Shown here: one piece after another, positions 35,074-44,217 of the stretch | Position numbering within the stretch: position 1 is the stretch's first letter | Layout of the letters: each line of letters opens with the position of its first letter | Assembly (NCBI GenBank): GCA_045646905.1 | Contig: JAZRLP010000004.1 | Coordinates: forward strand, 1 to 64,000 | Source of the DNA: RGIG4079 sp045646905 | GTDB lineage: Bacteria > Bacteroidota > Bacteroidia > Bacteroidales > Muribaculaceae | Direction of reading: 5' to 3' | Length of the DNA: 64,000 nt | The notes under the pieces: model-generated | What the model saw: only the letters and a program-made list of their open reading frames with translations | The model's database searches: none | Told to the model about the DNA's origin: nothing | Made by a program: the position numbers and the translations under genes

Positions 35074-38000
35074 ATGAAACATTTTATTTTAGCCATTATT
35101 TTAGCATTATGTACGACAACAATCTCGGCAAAATCTTTTTTGATAGACAGCAATTTATCAACTGTAAGTGATGAATTACTCGCCCAACACAATAATGATG
35201 GAGGGACATATGCTCTCTATAATGGAAAATTTTATCGCATAGGAGTAACCGCATTCCGCTCATTTAAAGAATTTACCGACAACCAGACAACTTGCGGGGT
35301 AAGTTCGGGCGACACTCTTTATGTTGCGCCTGGGCAATACACCGAAGATGCGACTATAAATGTTGCAGGTCTTACAATCCTCGGCCATAATGCCAACAAA
35401 GATTGGACCTCGACACGCGATGCTCTAGAAACAGAGCTTCAAGCAACTCTTAGCATCGAAGCAAGTAATATAATTGTAAATGGTTTTAAGGTTACTGGCA
35501 ATGGTCGTATATTGAGCAACGCTGGGACTAATAGTGCTCCTTTTAGCGGAATAAAGGTATTGTATAACTATTTTTGCAATTCTACTAGGGTTCGAAATTT
35601 CTCACAGCCTCTTGTCGAGATAGGTGACCGTTATGCAAATGCAAGTGCACCAAGCAACACTTCACAATTAAGATATCTAAATTGTGAAGTAGCCCACAAC
35701 TATTTCTATTTACCCGAAGGCACAACCACAACTCACCCTTGTGGTATAGCTGTATGTGGTGCAGGTGGCACAACTCGTGTTCATGATAATTATTTTTATG
35801 AAACTGGCACAAGTGTATTGATAGAAAATGCTCAAGGTAATATTCATATCGACCACAATGTATTTAAAGATGTTGGGGCAAATACTATCCGCACCGCAAC
35901 TGGGACTGGAGATAACGACAAGAAAGGTGATTTTGGGATAGTTTTATATCGTAGTGCCTATGCTAATTCAACTAATGTTTATATCCAAGACAACGAATTT
36001 GACAACTGTCAAGGACAAGAAACATTAGGTGCTCTTATTCGAGTGTGGGCAGGCAACCCTGATAAATCCGATTTTGTAACTCCAGTAAATCTCAAAATCA
36101 ACATCAACCGCAACTCTTTCAAAGGAAAAACATCTATTGTTTCAAGTGCCATCATGAAAGCAGATAATAATTCAACTGACCAAGCTGGAGAGAATATAAT
36201 TCTGTATCAAGACAACCGCGACCAATATGATAACATCATTTACAATCTCCAAGACAATCGATATGACAATCGTCTATATAAATTTGCGTGGATTAAACTA
36301 AATGATGGTCGTCCTCGTCGTGAAATATATGCAAACAACTTTACACAATTTATTTTGGGGCATGACTACTCTACATTTGGAATTGGGAAATGGACAACTG
36401 GAGACATCAACTCAGCAGTAATTAATACTGATGTAACAAATGTTGCTTCATACTTCGATGATGACAGAAATACATCAATTAGACAATATCCCAACTCAGT
36501 TATCCAATCAATGGATATAGACCCCGAAACAGGCGACATATACGTTCTTCAAAAACTCGGCACCACTCACAACGAAGAATTATGCAACGCCTATGGATTA
36601 GTTGCCAAAGAGGAAGAAGGGTTAAGACTTACACGTATCCCTTGCATTCAGAGAGCAGTTCGCCACACAAGTAATCCAGACCGACGATTAGACCAATATG
36701 ACATTGATGGTTCTAATTGCCAATCTATGCAATTGCTCCGTGCTGGTCATGGCGTAAAATTAAGCATCGTTAGAGATAAAAATGGGCAACTATGGATGCT
36801 TACTGGAGGCAAAGGTGATAACAAGGGGACCGAAAACGACATTTCGGGTAATGCAGTAACAAAATTCAAATTTGTTAATGGAGCACGAGCAATACTTACC
36901 GAAAATGGGCATTCAGCCGACTTGAAACGCAGCGATATGAGCATCTCATTTATCGAGCATCCACTCGGTTATATCAATACATACGGAGCCGTTGATGAAT
37001 ATTCACGCTACTTTTGTTTTAGTTCCTCTAAAAGTGGTGTAAGAACCTACTGCATCTATGACCTTGATGAGATTCTTGAAGGCAAAGCCAATCCTAAACT
37101 TCTAAAAGAAATTTCAATACCTAAATACACAAAACCTCTACAAAGCACCGAATTTCTTAATGGGGACCATCCTGCTACAAATAATGAATTTAGCGCTATT
37201 GATAAGGGATTTGAAACTTGGGCATATCAAAGTTATGCCATTTCGGGTGACTATATATATTTTCTTGAAGGGATAAGCGACTCTTCTGACAACAACTCCG
37301 CCCTAATTGTAAAATCAGGAGACCCTGTTATAGTAGTAAGCATTTACAATTGGCGCACAAATCAATACCTAAAACGCTATCGCGTAAACTATGCTCGTGT
37401 AAATAGAAACTTTGGCGAGCCTGAAGGATTAACAGTTCGTCCCGATATTTATGGACACACCTCCATGTATATTGCACTCGCAGATGGAGGGAGTGGAGAT
37501 CGTCGAACATCTATCTATCGCTGGCACGTGAATCGCTACATTCAATATTTTGATAAAAACCTTGGATACGACCAATTAACGTATCGCATTTCGGGTGACG
37601 ACGATAATCCCAACACTCTTCAATTTGATAATACACAATATTCAGGAATAACATTTACTCACAATGCACCAACTGAAGGGCTTGCATTTAGTGCGAGTCA
37701 ATGTGCTGAAGAGGTAGAAGCACAATCGGTTACTATTACCAATACTGGAGAGTATCGCTATGGTGCTTGGGATGGCACTATTAGTGGTGAAGATGCGGGA
37801 CTTTTCAGCGTTGAAATACCCAAAAATGACCAATTTAGCACTGAGACAGTTACTGCAACCATTAAATTCACTCCCGACGGCAAAAAACGTGAATATAACG
37901 CAACTCTACGATTGTTCTCACTGCTTGCCTCTTCAAAAGTTGAATCTAACGATATTGTGATACCTTTAACTGCTACCTACGACGGGCCATTATCCCACGG

Positions 38001-40020
38001 AATGAAGCCTCAAATAACTACCGAGCAAGTAACACAATCAATCGACGATGAGATTTATTACTCGTTCAACCTTGCGTTAAATGCAAAGCTTCCCGAACCT
38101 TATGACAATGCTTATCTTGCATACACCAATGGCAATACGCCTGAAGTGCTACCATTCCGTGAACTTATCGACAAGTATGTGGTTGTAATGGAAGATGCAA
38201 CTGGCAATTTTGAATCGACCGACCTTCTTTCTAATAAAGCGACTCACATCACCATTGGCAACGAAAATGCTCTTGAAGGTAGTGACTGGGCGTCAATGTT
38301 ATCGTCTAAAAACATTGACAATTCATACACCAAAGAAGGCTATGGAACAACTCCTCAAGGAAACTTTATTAACCAGATAACAATAACAAATGGTATCGAG
38401 GTCTCGCAAGCCAATGCTTCAAATGGCAAAGCCGAAGGAGCTTCTCACTATAGCAATTATGCCGATTTATATAGCAAGCCATTAGTATTACATAATGTTG
38501 ACCCGTCTAAATCATATAACTTCAGATTATATCTCTCAAAATCATCGGCCGACAAAATGGATGCATGGGAAGCTTTATATCTCGACCATGCCGATGCTAT
38601 TTCTAAAACAATGTTTATTCCAAGCTCATCACTTGCATTCTCCGATGCTATGATTGTCTCCGATGAGAAGGAATATGATGGTAACACCAATGCTATAGAT
38701 ATGCCAATGGGAAGCCACAACACCATAACCAATGAGGGTGCATTATTAAGCGACCCCATTCATTATCGTAGAGTGAATAATATAGTATCAGACGGCGCTT
38801 TTGGCACCCTTCATGTAACGAGCGAAGTCGTTAATTATTGGGATATCAATTATGACATAAATTTGAGTGGGGATATTAATGTTTCATACGACAACAACAT
38901 TATGAATCGCTACATGAATAGTGAAGGATTGCTCAAAGGCATCTCAACTAAATTATCTTATCTCCCAGTAAAATTTGCCACAACCGATGTCATTGCCGAA
39001 GATGGTCGCACTCAACATGAACCTATTGATGCCACACAAACCTACAATGCCACAGTTAAGGTTGATTATACTCGCCAGGCAAGCAATTCAATACCCGAAA
39101 CGGCTGTTGAAGGTATGGCGATGGAGAATGAATATCAATTTAAAAATTCGCCTGTATTTACCGGATTGACGCTCTCTGGCGATAACATCGTAGCCAAATT
39201 ATGGGAACAAAACTCAGGTCACCTCATTTATGGCTCATGGGACGACAAGGTTGATGATTACCACAGATATTACTACGATGCCTTTATGCAATTAAATTGG
39301 GACAATGACATAGACCTAAATCATGGTATCGGAGTTTATGCATCGGGGTTGGGCTGTGTCGGGCACAACAACATCAATGTTGCTCCTACTGAAATATTGA
39401 GCGATTCATGGATTGCCCAATATGGCCAAGCAGCAACAAGCACAATCAATAGCATAGGCTACATTGACTACGATGGTTCGTACTGCAATGAGAACAACTG
39501 GTCGGAAATTGCGGCACAAAAATGCTCTTTACCCATTAAGGTTCACTATGTGTGGGGTGGTGATAACAAAATCACGAGCGACGAAACGGCAACTATCCCT
39601 GTGACATTGACTACCAACTACCCTATATTGGTTAAATCGTCCCCTACCCTCTACATTGGAGGAGAAAATACTACTGCCACATCGCTCATTGCAACCGATG
39701 CGCCTTCTCAATGGATTGACGTTGTAACCATTCCTACAAAAACAACTGTTAGTGTAGCGGGTAAAGATATTATTACAGGCGTGGGAAATATATCGGTAGA
39801 TAATAATAATTTATTCATATACCCAAATCCAGCCAACGATTATGTCAATATAAATGCGACTGTAAATCTTAAAAGCATTAATATTTATTCTATTGACGGA
39901 CAATTATTAATATCAGAAATTGTTGATACAAATAATGCCAAGATTGACATTAGCAATTTACCATCGGGCTCATATATTTTGCGCGCTGCTAACCAATCGG
40001 CACTATTGATTAAACGATAA
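35074..40020 (+). CDS. Giant secreted protein, paralogue 2, with unique 600-residue insert and type A T9SS tail
   Basis: 1648 residues, signal peptide MKHFILAIILALCTTTISA. Residues about 22-435 are the beta-helix (LTILGHNANKDW, GIKVLYNYF), the most divergent of the set. Residues about 476-829 are the propeller (MDIDPETGDIYVLQK, RAGHGVKLSIVRDKNGQLW, YNWRTNQYLKRYR, FGEPEGL). Residues about 860-969 are the Ig-like domain. Residues about 970-1560 have no counterpart in the other three and I recognise no domain in them; they begin QITTEQVTQSIDDEIYYSF. The last 70 residues, FIYPNPANDYVNI to LLIKR, are a clear type A sorting domain. The gap to paralogue 1 (86 bp) has no promoter or terminator, so the first two genes are probably one operon. 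Confidence 0.8.
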   Translation: MKHFILAIILALCTTTISAKSFLIDSNLSTVSDELLAQHNNDGGTYALYNGKFYRIGVTAFRSFKEFTDNQTTCGVSSGDTLYVAPGQYTEDATINVAGLTILGHNANKDWTSTRDALETELQATLSIEASNIIVNGFKVTGNGRILSNAGTNSAPFSGIKVLYNYFCNSTRVRNFSQPLVEIGDRYANASAPSNTSQLRYLNCEVAHNYFYLPEGTTTTHPCGIAVCGAGGTTRVHDNYFYETGTSVLIENAQGNIHIDHNVFKDVGANTIRTATGTGDNDKKGDFGIVLYRSAYANSTNVYIQDNEFDNCQGQETLGALIRVWAGNPDKSDFVTPVNLKININRNSFKGKTSIVSSAIMKADNNSTDQAGENIILYQDNRDQYDNIIYNLQDNRYDNRLYKFAWIKLNDGRPRREIYANNFTQFILGHDYSTFGIGKWTTGDINSAVINTDVTNVASYFDDDRNTSIRQYPNSVIQSMDIDPETGDIYVLQKLGTTHNEELCNAYGLVAKEEEGLRLTRIPCIQRAVRHTSNPDRRLDQYDIDGSNCQSMQLLRAGHGVKLSIVRDKNGQLWMLTGGKGDNKGTENDISGNAVTKFKFVNGARAILTENGHSADLKRSDMSISFIEHPLGYINTYGAVDEYSRYFCFSSSKSGVRTYCIYDLDEILEGKANPKLLKEISIPKYTKPLQSTEFLNGDHPATNNEFSAIDKGFETWAYQSYAISGDYIYFLEGISDSSDNNSALIVKSGDPVIVVSIYNWRTNQYLKRYRVNYARVNRNFGEPEGLTVRPDIYGHTSMYIALADGGSGDRRTSIYRWHVNRYIQYFDKNLGYDQLTYRISGDDDNPNTLQFDNTQYSGITFTHNAPTEGLAFSASQCAEEVEAQSVTITNTGEYRYGAWDGTISGEDAGLFSVEIPKNDQFSTETVTATIKFTPDGKKREYNATLRLFSLLASSKVESNDIVIPLTATYDGPLSHGMKPQITTEQVTQSIDDEIYYSFNLALNAKLPEPYDNAYLAYTNGNTPEVLPFRELIDKYVVVMEDATGNFESTDLLSNKATHITIGNENALEGSDWASMLSSKNIDNSYTKEGYGTTPQGNFINQITITNGIEVSQANASNGKAEGASHYSNYADLYSKPLVLHNVDPSKSYNFRLYLSKSSADKMDAWEALYLDHADAISKTMFIPSSSLAFSDAMIVSDEKEYDGNTNAIDMPMGSHNTITNEGALLSDPIHYRRVNNIVSDGAFGTLHVTSEVVNYWDINYDINLSGDINVSYDNNIMNRYMNSEGLLKGISTKLSYLPVKFATTDVIAEDGRTQHEPIDATQTYNATVKVDYTRQASNSIPETAVEGMAMENEYQFKNSPVFTGLTLSGDNIVAKLWEQNSGHLIYGSWDDKVDDYHRYYYDAFMQLNWDNDIDLNHGIGVYASGLGCVGHNNINVAPTEILSDSWIAQYGQAATSTINSIGYIDYDGSYCNENNWSEIAAQKCSLPIKVHYVWGGDNKITSDETATIPVTLTTNYPILVKSSPTLYIGGENTTATSLIATDAPSQWIDVVTIPTKTTVSVAGKDIITGVGNISVDNNNLFIYPNPANDYVNINATVNLKSINIYSIDGQLLISEIVDTNNAKIDISNLPSGSYILRAANQSALLIKR

Positions 40021-40041
40021 AAAAATAGCATGCCATAGAGC

Positions 40042-40079
40042 AACACGCTGTGCTAAAAAGTGCACAGCGTGTTTTTTTT
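40042..40079 (+). terminator. Terminator after paralogue 2
   Basis: Arms 40042-40053 and 40062-40073 (AACACGCTGTGC and complement) followed by T7. Confidence 0.9.
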
Positions 40080-40154
40080 ATTAAATTACTCCATTTTCTG
40101 CTCTATTTAACACACAAAATCTATAGAATAATCTATTTTAATTATATTTTTTTA

Positions 40155-40162
40155 TATATTTG
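40155..40162 (+). promoter_or_regulatory. -7 box TATATTTG for paralogue 3
   Basis: Perfect box 34 bases before the chosen ATG; it rules out the in-frame TTG at 40160 as a start. Confidence 0.6.
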
Positions 40163-40195
40163 CATAAAATAATAACACAACCTAATATAATAGTC

Positions 40196-43100
40196 ATGAA
40201 AAAATTATCTATCGTTTCCCTTATTATTTTCATGTGTGGTTTATATTCTAATGCAGCCACATATCTCATTAGTAGCAAAGCCTCTACATCGGGAACTTCT
40301 ATAGTTCATCAAGGCATCACATTTACTGCCGGAAGCAATGCATTTGCCGATTTCGCATCGTTTCTTGCATCAAACATTGAGCCCAATTCCACCGTATATG
40401 TTGCTAATGGCACCTATCAGGGAAATATTACTATTGCTACCGATGGGCTTACATTTCTAGGGAACAATGCGTTTTGCGATTGGACTGTAACCCGTGCTGA
40501 CGAATCAACAATCACCGGCACAATTTACATCAAAGCTTCAAATATAACCATCAACGGTTTTAAATTCACCGAAGGGGGCCGCATTGAATCTTCTTCAGCG
40601 ACAAATGCAGCGCCATTAAGCGGAATAAAAGTTTTATATAACTATTTCACCGGCTCAACCGTTAAACGTGGAGCTTCAACACCTCTTGTTGAAATCGGTA
40701 ATGCAATAACCGATGCCAATGCCAATACCACTGCATCACAATGTAGATACAAAAATTGCGAGGTATCTCACAATCATTTTGAAGGAGATGCTACACACTA
40801 TGCAAATTGTATAGGTTTTGGTGGAGCATTTGGCACAACAACAGTCAATGACAACTATTTTTACGATGGTGGCACAAGTGTGCATATCGACAATAGCCAA
40901 GGTACATTAAACGTAACACATAATAAGTTCAAAAAAGTAGGTGTCAGCACCGCATCAGCTCCCGATGGAGGTAGCAAAGGTGATTTCTGTATCTACGCAA
41001 TGAGATCGGCTTACGCTAACACTACCAACTTGAATATTAAACATAACGAATTTGATGGTTGTTATGGACAAGCATCTTATTTCTCACTAATTCGTGTTTA
41101 TCCAGGAGCTTCAGGTAGTGATAACTGTGTTACTCCAGTGGGCATGTCAATTAATATTAATCATAACACATTTAAGAACAAAACTTCAGGAGCCACAAAC
41201 TCTGGACAACTAAATGAAAATTTCATTTTATATGCCGATAAAAGCACAACTTCTGCAGTAAAATTCAATTTAGCCGACAACCATTTCGACAATCGTTTCT
41301 ACAAATTCTCATGGGTAACATTGGCCGATGGTGCTGGACAACGTGAAGTATATTCAAATGCATACGACCAATTTAGAGTTGGTGGCGAATACACCACAAT
41401 GGGAAACTCTATTATCACAGGTACCGACATTAGCAACCATGCCAAAAACGTAACATTAGCATCTAATACCGTTCTTCAGAGTATGGATATTGATGTGAAA
41501 ACTGGCGACATGTATTTCTTACAACTACTTGGGGACTCTGAAAACTCAAGTTTCTGTTCTTCTTACGGATTAAGTTCTTCTAATTGCGATGGTCTTCGTC
41601 TCACTCGCGTAATATGTACTAAAAAAGGTACAGCATCAGACCCCACATACACCTATAGTGGCACACAATCAATGCGTATTGCAAAATCAGGACACGGTGT
41701 AAAACTTTCGGTTTGTCGCGATAAGAATGGCAAATTGTGGATGATTACTGGCGCTAAGGGTAGCGACAATGGTACAAGCAATGACCTTTCAGGCACATCT
41801 ATTTCTCGATTTGAATTCGTAAGTGGAGGAGATCGCATCCTTAATGGTAGTGGCGACACTGATTCTAATGTAAAATATTTCAAACACCCAGAAGGTCTTT
41901 CAAATGCATATGGTGCTGTTGATGAAATCAACCGATACATTTGTGTTAGTTCATCAGGAAGTGGTCGACAATACTACATCTACGACCTTGATGAATACTT
42001 AGAAGGTAAAACTAGCCCAACACTCTATGGATCTGTAAAAATCTCAACTGGTGCCGACGCTATTACTGGTTCAGGAATCAGCAAAGACACAGGTTTCTGC
42101 TATTGGAGTTATCAAAGTTATGCAATTAATGGTGACTACCTATACTTCCTTGAAGGGGAAAGCCAAGAAACGTCTAAACCTGTTACATCGGGTGACCCTG
42201 TTGTTATTATAAGCACATATAACTGGCGCACTGGACAATTCCTTCGTCGCGACCGCATTAACTATGGACGTATTAATGACACATTTGGCGAACCTGAGGC
42301 TATGACAATTCGCCTTGATGAATATGGTAATGTCTGCACCTATCTTGGCATTGCTGTTGGTGCAAGTGGTGCTCGTAAAGCAAATGTTTTCAAATTCCAC
42401 ACCGACCGTCATATAGATGACTCAGGAAATGTTATTGGTGTTGACACTGAAACCAAAATGCACCACTTCAATACTAGCCAATATTCTGGCATCACTATGA
42501 CTCCAAGTGCAACAAGCATTTCTCTCTCTGCTGCATCAACTAGCGAAACTCCTGCTCAAGAAGTTACAATCAAACGCTCTACTAAATATTTATATGGTAA
42601 TTGGATTGGAACAATAACAGGTGCTGATGGTGAAGTTTTTGATGTTACCGTTTCTGATAATACTCCTTTTACTTCATCGTTCAAAGCCACTGTTAAATTT
42701 AAGCCTAATGGACGCAAATCGACCTACAAAGCTAATTTGAGATTGTCATCACCATTGGCTACTGACATTATTATCCCTATCTCTGCAACTTATACTGGAG
42801 AAATAACCCCTGTAGAGCCAGAACCAGAAGAACCAGTTGTAGTTACTGGATATACTCTCAAGCAAGATTGGGCTCAAACAAGTGGTCACCTCACTGCTAA
42901 TACAAATACTCGTTGGGCAACAGGATTTGACGGCAAAATTTACATCAATGACCATGCCAATTCAATGTTGTATTATTGGACAAAAGATGGTTTAACCAAT
43001 ACTGGAATAGCATCGGCTGCGGGAACTGCTATTACAAGCGACGATGCTGGTAATATCATCGTGTCAACATCTATGTATGCAGGTGGAAACACTGCGATGA

Positions 43101-43966
43101 AAGTACTTCCAAAAGGTGGTAAATCATTCCAAGATCTCGCTCTTACAATGCCCGACGGTGTTACAGCCAATCAAATGCAATATCTCGGCAAAGCCATTGG
43201 CAATATTATGAGCGACGAAGGTGGCGCGATATTTATCTTCCCTAAAGATGCTACGGCTGTGGCTAAAATTATCGTTAAAAATGGAGCACAAACATCAGCA
43301 ACAAAAATTGATGTAACAGCAATCACTGCCGATGCTCAATCAATAGCGATTCCTCTAACCAACGACATCAACAGCAATAACATTGTTGCTCGTGTGCGTG
43401 GTGCAAATCATTTCTACCATAATAGTGGCTCTGAATTTGTAGCATACCCCGATAATGGAATTAACACAAATCAAGGTGGTACAGTGTTTACTCTCAATAA
43501 CACGCTATTTGCCGTAGAACCTATCGGCACACCTGCTTACCTTGACGGGTTCCAAGTTGTTGATCTCACAAACAACAAAGTTGTAGCTACTCATAATGCT
43601 CAATTTACGACTGCGGCAGCGGCTCCTAATGCCAACTGCATTACGGCTGAAATCACCGATGATTTAACCGCAATACTATATCAATATGTGCCAGGTCAAA
43701 TCGCAGCTCAATATACATTCTCGCTCACAACTTCTGGCATAGAGGGTATCAGTTTAGAAGCACAACCTACTATTTCAGTAGCAAACAAAGTATTGACTGT
43801 GAAAGGTGCTGAAGTTGCCGATATTATAGTTTACTCCACTACAGGTGTAATTAATGCACATCAAAGTAATAGCAATAGCATTGACCTTTCTCATCTCAAT
43901 GGCATATATATTGCAATTGCTACCGACAAAAACGGCAATCGCATCACGCATAAAGTTGTTTTATAA
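40196..43966 (+). CDS. Giant secreted protein, paralogue 3, with second C-terminal module
   Basis: 1256 residues from the ATG at 40196 (MKKLSIVSLIIFMCGLYSNA signal). Residues about 22-400: beta-helix opening TYLISSKAS, with LTFLGNNAFCDW and ITGTIYIKASNITINGFKFT. Residues about 425-741: propeller (MDIDVKTGDMYFLQ, SGHGVKLSVCRDKNGKLW, YNWRTGQFLRRDR, FGEPEAM). Residues about 765-868: Ig-like. A short acidic/proline linker (VEPEPEEPVV) leads to residues about 884-1178, a module shared only with paralogue 4: QDWAQTSGHLTANTNTRWA, GKIYINDHANS and ARVRGANHFY, perhaps another propeller. The tail is IDLSHLNGIYIAIATDKNGN. Own promoter and terminator. Likely surface-displayed; role unknown. Confidence 0.8.
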   Translation: MKKLSIVSLIIFMCGLYSNAATYLISSKASTSGTSIVHQGITFTAGSNAFADFASFLASNIEPNSTVYVANGTYQGNITIATDGLTFLGNNAFCDWTVTRADESTITGTIYIKASNITINGFKFTEGGRIESSSATNAAPLSGIKVLYNYFTGSTVKRGASTPLVEIGNAITDANANTTASQCRYKNCEVSHNHFEGDATHYANCIGFGGAFGTTTVNDNYFYDGGTSVHIDNSQGTLNVTHNKFKKVGVSTASAPDGGSKGDFCIYAMRSAYANTTNLNIKHNEFDGCYGQASYFSLIRVYPGASGSDNCVTPVGMSININHNTFKNKTSGATNSGQLNENFILYADKSTTSAVKFNLADNHFDNRFYKFSWVTLADGAGQREVYSNAYDQFRVGGEYTTMGNSIITGTDISNHAKNVTLASNTVLQSMDIDVKTGDMYFLQLLGDSENSSFCSSYGLSSSNCDGLRLTRVICTKKGTASDPTYTYSGTQSMRIAKSGHGVKLSVCRDKNGKLWMITGAKGSDNGTSNDLSGTSISRFEFVSGGDRILNGSGDTDSNVKYFKHPEGLSNAYGAVDEINRYICVSSSGSGRQYYIYDLDEYLEGKTSPTLYGSVKISTGADAITGSGISKDTGFCYWSYQSYAINGDYLYFLEGESQETSKPVTSGDPVVIISTYNWRTGQFLRRDRINYGRINDTFGEPEAMTIRLDEYGNVCTYLGIAVGASGARKANVFKFHTDRHIDDSGNVIGVDTETKMHHFNTSQYSGITMTPSATSISLSAASTSETPAQEVTIKRSTKYLYGNWIGTITGADGEVFDVTVSDNTPFTSSFKATVKFKPNGRKSTYKANLRLSSPLATDIIIPISATYTGEITPVEPEPEEPVVVTGYTLKQDWAQTSGHLTANTNTRWATGFDGKIYINDHANSMLYYWTKDGLTNTGIASAAGTAITSDDAGNIIVSTSMYAGGNTAMKVLPKGGKSFQDLALTMPDGVTANQMQYLGKAIGNIMSDEGGAIFIFPKDATAVAKIIVKNGAQTSATKIDVTAITADAQSIAIPLTNDINSNNIVARVRGANHFYHNSGSEFVAYPDNGINTNQGGTVFTLNNTLFAVEPIGTPAYLDGFQVVDLTNNKVVATHNAQFTTAAAAPNANCITAEITDDLTAILYQYVPGQIAAQYTFSLTTSGIEGISLEAQPTISVANKVLTVKGAEVADIIVYSTTGVINAHQSNSNSIDLSHLNGIYIAIATDKNGNRITHKVVL

Positions 43967-43985
43967 TTAAATTTTATATGCATAT

Positions 43986-44024
43986 AACGAGAGAGGTGAG
44001 TCAATTGACTCACCTCTCTTAATT
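43986..44024. terminator. 30-base perfect palindrome after paralogue 3
   Basis: 43990-44019 reads the same on both strands (AGAGAGGTGAGTCAA and complement). It starts 23 bases after the stop codon; the following T-run is short. Probable terminator. The remaining gap to 44217 holds only the promoter of paralogue 4. Confidence 0.7.
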
Positions 44025-44167
44025 TGACTATATATCGACACAAATCAGCATATCCATAGTGTTAAAATCACACTACAATAACTTCGTTGCAACTATCCAT
44101 TTGTAAGCATTTTCTACTAAATGATCTCAATTATATTATATTTATTCATATATTGAAAAACATTCAT

Positions 44168-44175
44168 TATATTTG
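44168..44175 (+). promoter_or_regulatory. -7 box TATATTTG for paralogue 4
   Basis: Perfect box 43 bases before the chosen ATG at 44218. The in-frame TTG at 44173 lies within it and is not a start. Confidence 0.6.
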
Positions 44176-44217
44176 CATAATAACCCTAAGAAAATTATAA
44201 CACTAATATATTTTAAT

